Source: Lachnoclostridium phytofermentans (GTDB lineage Bacteria; Bacillota; Clostridia; Lachnospirales; Lachnospiraceae). Taken from it: a stretch of 10,329 nt of DNA. The translations under genes and the position numbers were made by a program. Under the pieces are notes generated by a model. That model saw only the letters and a list, made by a program, of their open reading frames with translations. It was not told where the DNA came from and ran no database searches. The stretch covers positions 1 to 10,329 of the forward strand of contig DPVV01000023.1 in the NCBI GenBank assembly GCA_003526525.1, in the 5' to 3' direction. This document shows, one piece after another, positions 1 through 5,472 of the stretch (positions are counted from its first letter, which is position 1; each line of letters starts with the position of its first letter).

Positions 1-416
1 CCACTTCCCATCGCTTGTGCAGCTTCAATCAGTCCTGGATTCATTTCTGCTAGAGCGGTTTCTACTTGCCTTGAGAAGAATGGTGCAGTACCAAAAACTA
101 ATGGAACGATTGCCCCTTTCACTCCAATTGCTGTTCCAGATATCAATCTAGTCAGTGGAATTAGACCTGCCAGTAAAATAATAAAAGGTATGGAGCGAAA
201 GAAATTGACCAACTTATCAAGAACCTGATAAATTACTAGGTTTTCAAGTATTCCATTCTTTTTGGTTACAGTTAAGATAATTCCTAACAACAATCCAATG
301 ATAAAAATCATGATTCCTGCTTTTAAAACCATTTGTAACGTTTCGGCAATACTTTTATAAAAGTCAGGAAGCTTCGACATGACATTCGGTAGATATTTTT
401 CAAGAAGCTCTTGCAT
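1..416 (-). CDS. metI: D-methionine ABC transporter permease MetI (partial, C-terminus beyond left edge)
   Basis: This is the membrane subunit of the MetNIQ importer, which brings L- and D-methionine across the cytoplasmic membrane using ATP hydrolysed by MetN. The 138 codons present start MQELLEKYLPNV and run off the left edge; the family is usually about 215-220 residues, so roughly 80 residues are missing. A membrane segment lies near residues 30-50 (GIMIFIIGLLLGIIL), then the MetI-typical stretch FFRSIPFIILLAGLIPLTR, and a second hydrophobic stretch. The visible end, EAAQAMGSG, is the EAA coupling loop that contacts the ATPase. The start at 416 is fixed by a very good ribosome binding site (GGAGGTGA at 423-430), which lies inside the metN coding region. 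The gene overlaps the end of metN by 17 bp, so the two are translationally coupled. metQ, the binding lipoprotein, is probably next to the left but is not visible. Confidence 0.93.
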   Translation of the reverse strand, partial: MQELLEKYLPNVMSKLPDFYKSIAETLQMVLKAGIMIFIIGLLLGIILTVTKKNGILENLVIYQVLDKLVNFFRSIPFIILLAGLIPLTRLISGTAIGVKGAIVPLVFGTAPFFSRQVETALAEMNPGLIEAAQAMGS

Positions 417-1443
417 CAAGTATCACCTCCACTCCAACATTTTTCTCTTGTAAATACTTTATTGCACTATCAATATCTTCCTTCTTCCCACTTACGATAG
501 AAACCAAACCACCGATTGGATTTTCACCGATTAACTCAATGTTTCCAAAAATGATATTAATGTTCAATGCAAATTCCCTTGATAACTGTGATACGAGCGC
601 CTCTGATGTGCTTCTCTCCAGGTACTTGAATCGTAAAATACACTCCCCTTGTCTAAGTTCTGTAATCTTTGCTTTCTCATCTATGTAGTGATAGATTCTT
701 GAAAGATTTGAAGTACTATCAACAAAATCCTTTGTTATCTTCTTTTGTGGGTTCGCAAATATCTCAAATACGCCCCCTTCTTCTACAACTTCGCCATTCT
801 CCATTACAGCAACCCTATCACAGATTTCTTTTACCACCTGCATCTCATGGGTGATGATGACGATTGTGATACCAAGCTTTTGATTTACTTCTCTTAGTAA
901 TTTTAGAATTGAAACTGTAGTTTGTGGATCTAGAGCACTGGTAGACTCATCACTCAATAAAATATCCGGATCGTTCGCTAACGCTCTTGCTATCGCCACC
1001 CTCTGCTTTTGTCCACCAGAAAGTTTTGATGGATATTCTTTCGCTTTTTCCTCAAGACCAACTAGCTTTAATAGCTCATTGACTTTCTCTTCAATTTGTT
1101 TTTTTGATAATCCTTGATGCTTTAGAGAGTACGCAACATTCTCGAAAACTGTTCTGGATGCAAACAAATTAAAGTGTTGAAAGATCATTCCGATTTTTCT
1201 TCGCTGTTTTCTAAGTTCCTTCCCTTTTAGTGCAGTGAGTTCGACATCACCGATGTATACTTTTCCTTCCGTTGGTTTCTCTAATAAATTGATACACCTT
1301 ACTAGAGTAGACTTTCCTGCTCCAGAAAAACCAATGATGCCATAAACCTTACCTTTTTCAACAGTTAAATTAACATTCTTAACAGCATCAACTAATCGAT
1401 CACCAGAAGCAAATGTCTTACTAAGATTTTCAAATCGAATCAT
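400..1443 (-). CDS. metN: Methionine import ATP-binding protein MetN
   Basis: This is the ATPase subunit of the MetNIQ methionine importer, acting at the inner face of the membrane with MetI. The 347 residues carry, in order: Walker A GFSGAGKST at 38-46, Q-loop Gln 89, ABC signature LSGGQ at 141-145, Walker B with catalytic Glu 166, the D-loop SALDPQ, and switch His 199. Family members usually read CDEATSALDP; here it is SDESTSALDP, a mild change. The region from about 265 to 340 is the C-terminal NIL domain, which in MetN binds methionine and causes trans-inhibition. The full length and NIL domain separate MetN from generic amino-acid ATPases. A GAGG ribosome binding site sits just upstream of the ATG. 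The gene is first in the leftward operon and overlaps metI. An unusual leader lies upstream (see the Met/Cys-rich ORF and terminator). Confidence 0.97.
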   Translation of the reverse strand: MIRFENLSKTFASGDRLVDAVKNVNLTVEKGKVYGIIGFSGAGKSTLVRCINLLEKPTEGKVYIGDVELTALKGKELRKQRRKIGMIFQHFNLFASRTVFENVAYSLKHQGLSKKQIEEKVNELLKLVGLEEKAKEYPSKLSGGQKQRVAIARALANDPDILLSDESTSALDPQTTVSILKLLREVNQKLGITIVIITHEMQVVKEICDRVAVMENGEVVEEGGVFEIFANPQKKITKDFVDSTSNLSRIYHYIDEKAKITELRQGECILRFKYLERSTSEALVSQLSREFALNINIIFGNIELIGENPIGGLVSIVSGKKEDIDSAIKYLQEKNVGVEVILDARAS

Positions 1444-1459
1444 TTACAACCTCATTTCT

Positions 1460-1523
1460 GCGCTGCTCTTTGTTATGCATTCGGAAACAATGCTTAGTTT
1501 GTGAATGCAGCGCTGACACAAAC
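1460..1523 (-). promoter_or_regulatory. Structured metN 5' leader with mutually exclusive hairpins
   Basis: Three pairings can be read in the metN leader RNA. Hairpin A pairs 1517-1523 with 1497-1503 (GTTTGTG/CACAAAC, 7 bp), with a loop holding the self-complementary CAGCGCTG. Hairpin B pairs 1503-1508 with 1477-1482 (GCATTC/GAATGC), continued by 1497-1500 with 1485-1488. Pairing C joins 1507-1513 with 1460-1466 (GCGCTGC/GCAGCGC), which ends only a few bases before the metN ribosome binding site. A and B share 1497-1503, and B and C share 1507-1508, so they cannot all form at once. This suggests control of metN translation or mRNA stability. No known riboswitch class was recognised; folding was done by eye. 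Confidence 0.45.
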
Positions 1524-1601
1524 TTTCTGATTGAAATACTATTCAATCTTTTAATCTTGAAAACATGCCTGCTTAGTAGGACGTGTTAACTCCTTTCCTA
1601 C

Positions 1602-1635
1602 AAAAAAACAGGGTGCATTTGCTCATGCACCCTGT
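1602..1635 (-). terminator. Intrinsic terminator between the Met/Cys-rich ORF and metN
   Basis: On the minus strand an 11-bp perfect stem (ACAGGGTGCAT with ATGCACCCTGT, 6-base loop) is followed directly by seven T residues (1602-1608). It lies 160 bp upstream of the metN start and 38 bp after the stop of the small Met/Cys-rich ORF. A terminator placed before the first gene of an operon is the usual sign of transcription attenuation, although it could also simply end the small ORF's own transcript. On the plus strand the same stem is followed only by TTTTCC, so the minus strand is the better reading. Confidence 0.85.
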
Positions 1636-1647
1636 TTTCCTTGTTCT

Positions 1648-1664
1648 TTATCAGATTCTGATAA
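1648..1664 (-). promoter_or_regulatory. Perfect short hairpin between leader ORF and terminator
   Basis: The sequence TTATCAG-AAT-CTGATAA (minus strand) is a 7-bp perfect stem with a 3-base loop. It lies 8 bp after the stop codon of the Met/Cys-rich ORF and 12 bp before the terminator stem. In a ribosome-controlled attenuator a hairpin here could be a pause signal or part of an alternative fold. I found no convincing long pairing between it and the terminator arms. Confidence 0.5.
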
Positions 1665-1672
1665 CACTAATC

Positions 1673-1783
1673 TTACAAAAAATCGGATTTTGAGCGCACT
1701 GAACTAGGCATGTAATTACACATACATCCACCATTGCAACACATCATCATATTCATAGTATTTATTGAATTTACAGTACGCAT
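1673..1783 (-). CDS. 36-residue Met/Cys-rich ORF, candidate leader peptide of the met operon
   Basis: This small ORF encodes 36 residues with the core NTMNMMMCCNGGCMCNYM. Seven Met and four Cys make up 11 of the 36 residues. Codons 10-16 include ATG AAT ATG ATG ATG TGT TGC, so shortage of charged Met-tRNA or Cys-tRNA would be expected to stall a ribosome there. The start at 1783 has a good ribosome binding site (AAGGGAG, 7 bases before ATG). The stop is followed by a short hairpin, an intrinsic terminator and then metNI, an importer for one of the two enriched amino acids. The inferred role is a cis-acting leader peptide for ribosome-mediated attenuation. The alternative is a real small metal-binding peptide, because CC-N-GG-C-M-C could bind copper or zinc. 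There is no signal peptide or hydrophobic segment. I do not recognise a named family. Confidence 0.65.
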   Translation of the reverse strand: MRTVNSINTMNMMMCCNGGCMCNYMPSSVRSKSDFL

Positions 1784-1836
1784 CGTATTTCTCCCTTCCG
1801 TTATTTTGTGTATCTTCCTTAGGTTATTTATTCTTT

Positions 1837-1842
1837 ATTATA
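1837..1842 (-). promoter_or_regulatory. Candidate -10 box for the leader ORF/metNI transcript
   Basis: A perfect TATAAT on the minus strand lies about 55 bases before the leader ORF start, a sensible distance for its promoter. No good -35 box is found 16-18 bases upstream (GCTAGT/GGCTAG), so it may need an activator or be weak. An AATCA-N7-TGATT inverted repeat (1842-1858) covers the spacer next to the -10 box and could be an operator. Confidence 0.4.
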
Positions 1843-1879
1843 ATCACATTACTTGATTACTAGCCTTTCCTTCTATGGC

Positions 1880-2046
1880 TTTCTTCCTTGACCCTCATCT
1901 TGACCTTCTTCTTGGCTTCCTTCCTTTGCCCTCATCTTGACCTTCTTCTTGGCCTTCTTCTTTGTCTCTTCTTGACCTTTTTCCTGACCTTCTTCTTGGT
2001 CTTCTTCTTGACCTCTTCTTGGTCTTCTGGTCTTCTGGTCTTCTTC
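1880..2046. repeat. Degenerate 12-bp tandem repeat, polypurine (minus)/polypyrimidine (plus) tract
   Basis: On the minus strand the tract is built from imperfect copies of GGTCAAGAAGAA, almost pure purine. In phase this unit reads Gly-Gln-Glu-Glu, but small insertions and deletions shift the phase so that other stretches read Lys/Arg-rich. A 25-bp stretch is repeated exactly at 1892-1916 and 1929-1953 (37-bp period), and an 8-bp unit GGTCTTCT occurs three times in tandem at 2021-2044. Because purine codons of this kind contain no stops, ORFs here are easily produced by chance. It could be a decayed repeat-coding gene or a slippage-prone tract. Confidence 0.8.
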
Positions 2047-2135
2047 CATTTTACTTCAGCTATAAAAACTTTATTTAGATATTTAAAGATTACTACTTTA
2101 TTACTTTTTATATTGCTCACTACTAATCTTAACAA
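1932..2135 (-). CDS. Doubtful small ORF running into the polypurine repeat
   Basis: A 67-codon ORF starts at TTG (2135) and has a non-repetitive front half (MLRLVVSNIKSNKVVIFKYL...) followed by a Lys/Arg-rich tail produced by the repeat tract. A weak GAAGG site precedes the TTG, and a good promoter lies 45-75 bases upstream, which is the main support. Against it are the rare start, the low-complexity tail and the lack of any recognisable family. A second, overlapping frame (58 codons, ATG at 2049, stop at 1873) reads partly as Gly-Gln-Glu-Glu repeats and has no convincing ribosome binding site. If the repeat once coded in that frame, a 1-base loss after the fourth clear unit has broken it. 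No function can be assigned. Confidence 0.28.
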   Translation of the reverse strand: MLRLVVSNIKSNKVVIFKYLNKVFIAEVKWKKTRRPEDQEEVKKKTKKKVRKKVKKRQRRRPRRRSR

Positions 2136-2179
2136 TCTACCTTCGTAAGTTTCTTTCCTGCTGTTGTTCTTATGTTGTT

Positions 2180-2209
2180 ATTATAACAGTCAAAAAAAGA
2201 AAGTGTTAA
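2180..2209 (-). promoter_or_regulatory. Sigma-70/SigA-type promoter facing the repeat tract
   Basis: On the minus strand a -35 box TTAACA (2204-2209; one mismatch to TTGACA) is followed after 18 bases by TATAAT (2180-2185), which has a TGT extension (extended -10). It lies just after the lysR stop and drives transcription leftward into the repeat tract and perhaps on to the leader ORF. A 9-bp inverted repeat, TTATAACAG at 2181-2189 and CTGTTATAA at 2227-2235, has one arm over the -10 box. No intrinsic terminator was seen for lysR between 2186 and 2242. Confidence 0.6.
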
Positions 2210-2242
2210 TACTCAAAACCAATAATCTGTTATAAGTTAAAC

Positions 2243-3148
2243 CTATAACACCATGTCTTTATAATTAATTAATTCCTTGATATATAATTCGCCATTACTA
2301 CTGATAATAGAGCCTTTTCGTTTAATATATCCAATTCTCATTGTTTCACTTTCAACTAAAGGTACAGCCTTATAGTCATCCCCGTTTAATTCCTCACAAA
2401 TAATTCCGGAGCATAAGGTATATCCATGTAGGCCTATCATTAAATTTAATATCGTAGCTCTATCATTTGCTTTAATAATACGTTTATAGTCATAAGTACT
2501 CTTAACCTCTTCTGCTAAATAGAAAGAGTTATTTTTACCTTGATCAAAAGCTAGACATGGGTACTCTTCTAATTCCTTCATGGAAATAATTTCTCTGTTT
2601 GCAAGCGGATGCCCTGACCAAAGATATACGTAAGTGTCACATTGAAATAGTTCTACAAATTCTAAACTATTCTCTCTAAGAACCTTTGTCATCACCTGTT
2701 CATTAAAATCATTAAGATATAGAACTCCTAGTTCACTCTTAAAATTCTTTACATTTTCAATTACTTCATAGGTCTTCGTTTCATGAACTGCAAATTCATA
2801 CTGTTCCATTCCCACCTTTTTTACCATCTCTACGAAAGCTTTCACTGCAAAGGTATAATGCTGCATAGATACACTGAATTTTTTCTTTGACTTTTTTTCA
2901 ATGTACTTATCTTCCAATAACCGACATTGCTCTGACACTTGCTTTGCATAGGAAAGAAACTCCTCTCCTTCCGGAGTTATTACGATTCCTCGATTAGAAC
3001 GAAGAAAAATATCAAATCCTATTTCTATTTCCAGTTCCTTTATCGTCCCCGAAAGGCTAGGTTGTGAGATGAAAAGCTTTTTTGCAGCTTCATTCATAGA
3101 ACCGCAATCTGCTATCGTAATTACATATCTTAACTGCTGTAGTGTCAT
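2243..3148 (-). CDS. LysR-family transcriptional regulator
   Basis: This 301-residue protein begins MTLQQLRYVITIADCGSMNEAAKKLFISQPSLS in outline: the N-terminal winged helix-turn-helix typical of LysR regulators, with the recognition helix at about 29-40 (SQPSLSGTIKEL) and the wing at about 50-60. The remainder (about 90-295) is the effector-binding domain. The length is standard for the family. The start at 3148 is chosen because GGGAGG lies 5 bases upstream; the frame is also open to an ATG 36 bases earlier, but that has no ribosome binding site. It is divergent from the ABC exporter operon, the classic LysR arrangement, so it probably controls those genes and itself in response to an unknown small ligand. 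It also lies upstream of the met region, so a sulfur role is possible but unsupported. Confidence 0.9.
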   Translation of the reverse strand: MTLQQLRYVITIADCGSMNEAAKKLFISQPSLSGTIKELEIEIGFDIFLRSNRGIVITPEGEEFLSYAKQVSEQCRLLEDKYIEKKSKKKFSVSMQHYTFAVKAFVEMVKKVGMEQYEFAVHETKTYEVIENVKNFKSELGVLYLNDFNEQVMTKVLRENSLEFVELFQCDTYVYLWSGHPLANREIISMKELEEYPCLAFDQGKNNSFYLAEEVKSTYDYKRIIKANDRATILNLMIGLHGYTLCSGIICEELNGDDYKAVPLVESETMRIGYIKRKGSIISSNGELYIKELINYKDMVL

Positions 3149-3193
3149 GTATCCTCCCAATAAGTTTTTTACTTTATTCTGCACTAATAATAT

Positions 3194-3221
3194 ATTATAC
3201 CCTTTGAAGAGCTTATTTCAA
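3194..3221 (-). promoter_or_regulatory. lysR promoter
   Basis: On the minus strand TTGAAA (3216-3221; one mismatch to consensus) and TATAAT (3194-3199) are separated by 16 bases. The -10 box lies 45 bases before the chosen lysR start, leaving room for a leader of about 40 bases. Confidence 0.6.
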
Positions 3222-3286
3222 ACTATTTCCTTAGTTCATTTCTTTTTGACTCTAATCCATTTCCATTCTCAAATCCTAACTATCAA

Positions 3287-3304
3287 ATGTGATAAATGTC
3301 ACAT
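3287..3304. promoter_or_regulatory. CRP/FNR-type palindromic site upstream of the ABC exporter operon
   Basis: ATGTGA-N6-TCACAT is a perfect inverted repeat matching the well-known CRP half-site spacing (TGTGA-N6-TCACA). It is centred about 65 bases before the start expected from the TATAAT at 3348-3353, a usual place for an upstream activator. In this type of bacterium the binder would be a Crp/Fnr-family protein rather than E. coli CRP. Assignment rests on the motif alone. Confidence 0.5.
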
Positions 3305-3327
3305 GAATACTTGACGGAAAACACTAC

Positions 3328-3353
3328 CAAATGCATTTGAATATTCCTATAAT
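3328..3353 (+). promoter_or_regulatory. Candidate exporter-operon promoter with a 12-bp palindrome upstream of the -10
   Basis: A perfect TATAAT lies at 3348-3353, 33 bases before the ATPase start. The only good -35-like hexamer, TTGACG at 3311-3316, is 31 bases away, too far for normal spacing; the hexamer at proper spacing (TACCAA) is poor. The palindrome CAAATGCATTTG (3328-3339) occupies the region where -35 and spacer would be and is a candidate operator. A poor -35 suggests that the promoter depends on an activator, possibly the divergent LysR protein or the factor bound at 3287-3304. Confidence 0.45.
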
Positions 3354-3386
3354 AATCTCATAACTAAAATAATTGGAGGATATTAT

Positions 3387-4319
3387 ATGATCGTTAAAGT
3401 TGAAAATCTCGTAAAAAGATATAAAGATCTCCTAGCTCTTGATCACTTGAACCTAAGTATAGAAAAAGGTGAAATCTTTGGACTACTAGGCCCGAATGGT
3501 TCTGGCAAATCAACTGCCATTGGATGTATCTTAGCTTTGTTAAACTTTGATAAAGGAAATATTGAGGTTTTTGGTAAACCTATGAGACCAGATAGCTACG
3601 ATTTGAAACGTAAAATCGGGGTCGTTCTTCAAAATGTAGCTGTTTTTAACGAATTAACTGTCTATGACAATATCGATTACTTTTGTGGTTTATATATAAA
3701 AGATAAAAGCGAAAGAAAAAAACTTGTGAATGAAGCAATTGAATTTGTAGGTTTGGAGGATTTTAAAAAGTTTTATCCTAAAAAATTATCTGGTGGTTTG
3801 TTACGTCGATTAAATATTGCTTGTGGCATAGCTCATAAGCCAGAGTTAATTATCTTGGATGAACCTACGGTAGCAGTAGACCCGCAGAGTAGAAACCGAA
3901 TATTAGAGGGTATTGTGGATTTAAATAAGAAAGGTGCAACAATTATCTATACCACTCACTACATGGAGGAAGTCGAGCAAATCTGCAGTCGTGTTGCTAT
4001 TATTGATAAAGGTAAAACGATAGCAATAGGTACGAAGGAGCAGCTAAAGGCTATGATAAAGACGGGAGAGACCATATGCATTGAGGTTTTAGAGTTAGAT
4101 GAGAAGCATCTTGAGAATATTAAAGAGCTTCCTCATGTTTATAAAGTTGATTATGACAGTCAACAACTATTAATCAGTTGTAGTGGAGGAAAGCATAACC
4201 TAATCCGAATTCTAAACTACCTACAATCGAATGAGGTAGCATTTGGCCGTGTCTATACAGAACTACCAACCCTAAATGACGTATTCCTTGAAATAACCGG
4301 CAAGGAACTTAGAGATTAA
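3387..4319 (+). CDS. ABC exporter ATP-binding protein (ABC-2 type system)
   Basis: The 310-residue nucleotide-binding subunit powers export by the two permeases encoded next to it. Visible motifs are Walker A GPNGSGKST at 35-43, Q-loop Gln 82, signature LSGGLLRRL from 134, Walker B LIILDEPT at 154-161, D-loop VAVDPQS (family members usually have VGVDPQS), and switch His 191. The stretch LSGG..RRLNIACGIAHKP and the C-terminal extension from about 215 are typical of ATPases paired with ABC-2 drug, antibiotic or lipid exporters, such as B. subtilis LnrL. GGAGG at about 3376 gives a clear start. The gene is first in a three-gene operon with an 10-bp gap to the first permease. The cargo cannot be told from the sequence. 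Confidence 0.95.
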   Translation: MIVKVENLVKRYKDLLALDHLNLSIEKGEIFGLLGPNGSGKSTAIGCILALLNFDKGNIEVFGKPMRPDSYDLKRKIGVVLQNVAVFNELTVYDNIDYFCGLYIKDKSERKKLVNEAIEFVGLEDFKKFYPKKLSGGLLRRLNIACGIAHKPELIILDEPTVAVDPQSRNRILEGIVDLNKKGATIIYTTHYMEEVEQICSRVAIIDKGKTIAIGTKEQLKAMIKTGETICIEVLELDEKHLENIKELPHVYKVDYDSQQLLISCSGGKHNLIRILNYLQSNEVAFGRVYTELPTLNDVFLEITGKELRD

Positions 4320-4329
4320 GGAGGCACCT

Positions 4330-5472
4330 ATGTTTTTTCATCAGTATAAATATCGTATCAAATACTTTTTAAAGACTCCTACCATTCTTTTTTGGGCATT
4401 TTTCTTTCCTATTTTACTAGGAACATTATTTCGTGCTGCTTTTGGTGATATAATGTTAAATCTTGGTGTAATGGATAGTATCCCTGTCGCTGTTGTAATT
4501 GAAAAAGAGCTGCCACAAGAACATGCTCTCTTATCTGTGCTTCCAGCAGTCACCTATAAAGATGAAACTCCAATGTTTCAAGTTACAAAAACAACAAGGG
4601 AAGAAGCAGATCAAATGCTTAGGGAAGGAGCAGTAAATGGGATAATAGTTCTATCTGATACTGTAGAACTATTTGTATCTGATAGTGAGTTACAAACCAA
4701 TATTTTAAAACAATTTCTAGATCAATATAGTCGTATGAGTAAAGCAATAGAGGATATTGCAAGAAACGATCCACAATCTCTTCCGAAAGCAATATTACTA
4801 TTACAATCCGATGCTCAAAATATTGTGAAAGTATCACTTAATGGAAAGAATACCAATGGCTTTATCCAATATTTTTATTCCTTAATTGCAATGTCATGTA
4901 TGTTTGGAAGTTATTTAGGACTGAGCAATAGTATGGATATTCAAGGTAACCAAAAACCAGTAGCTGCAAGAAGATGCATTACTCCAACCAATAAGCTGAT
5001 ATTAATTCTTGCAGACTCTTCCGCAGCAATAACCATTCATTTTCTAGAACTAACCGTTGTATGGATCTATCTTAGATTTGTTCTTGGTATACCGATTGGG
5101 GATCAACCGTTTTTCTTTTTACTTACTGTATTTCTTGGTAGTGTAATTGGAATTGCTTACGGTCAATTTGTTGGATCTATTAGCAAAGGTCATGAGGCAC
5201 TACGTGTTTCTATAGTTACCGGTATTGGCTTAATATTAAGTTTCCTCAGCGGTTTAATGGTTGATACTATAAAATATATCATAGAAGCAAATGTTCCGTT
5301 ATTAAATCGTATCAATCCCGCTGCTTTGATAACAGACGCTTTTTATAGTCTTTCTGTATTTAGTGATTACTCTAGATTTACAAGTGATATAGTATCCTTA
5401 CTAGTCATTGCAGCAATCTTTATTTTCGCAAGCTTTTTGTTACTTAGGAGGGAACGATATGATAGTATTTAA
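4330..5472 (+). CDS. ABC-2 type transporter permease, first subunit
   Basis: This 380-residue membrane subunit has the ABC2_membrane_3-like plan. There is one membrane segment near the N-terminus (about 17-37), a large extracytoplasmic domain (about 40-175), then five further segments at about 177-199, 222-248, 259-283, 292-313 and 354-373. The motif NPAALITDAFYSL at 329-341, before the last helix, is characteristic of ABC-2 permeases. A GGAGG ribosome binding site lies in the gap after the ATPase. Its 3' end overlaps the second permease by 14 bp, indicating coupled translation. Two different permeases of this size with one ATPase match the LnrLMN (linearmycin resistance) arrangement, where the two form a heterodimer. 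The transported compound is unknown. Confidence 0.92.
   Translation: MFFHQYKYRIKYFLKTPTILFWAFFFPILLGTLFRAAFGDIMLNLGVMDSIPVAVVIEKELPQEHALLSVLPAVTYKDETPMFQVTKTTREEADQMLREGAVNGIIVLSDTVELFVSDSELQTNILKQFLDQYSRMSKAIEDIARNDPQSLPKAILLLQSDAQNIVKVSLNGKNTNGFIQYFYSLIAMSCMFGSYLGLSNSMDIQGNQKPVAARRCITPTNKLILILADSSAAITIHFLELTVVWIYLRFVLGIPIGDQPFFFLLTVFLGSVIGIAYGQFVGSISKGHEALRVSIVTGIGLILSFLSGLMVDTIKYIIEANVPLLNRINPAALITDAFYSLSVFSDYSRFTSDIVSLLVIAAIFIFASFLLLRRERYDSI

Noticed and set aside
1444..1860. SAM (S-box) riboswitch or T-box upstream of metN
   Set aside because: The conserved S-box core (AGAG..GG.GGAGGGA-like, GATGAAGCC-like) and the T-box sequence (AGGGTGGNACCGCG) are not present on the minus strand; only the terminator stem begins with a chance AGGGTG.
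1888..2148. Plus-strand ORF with Leu/Phe-rich, membrane-like product
   Set aside because: It is the complement of the polypurine tract; TTC/CTT codons give a hydrophobic look automatically. There is no ribosome binding site and the front is entirely repeat.
3069..3314. Plus-strand ORF overlapping the start of lysR and the divergent spacer
   Set aside because: It runs antisense through the conserved LysR helix-turn-helix and through the promoter region, and lacks a ribosome binding site.
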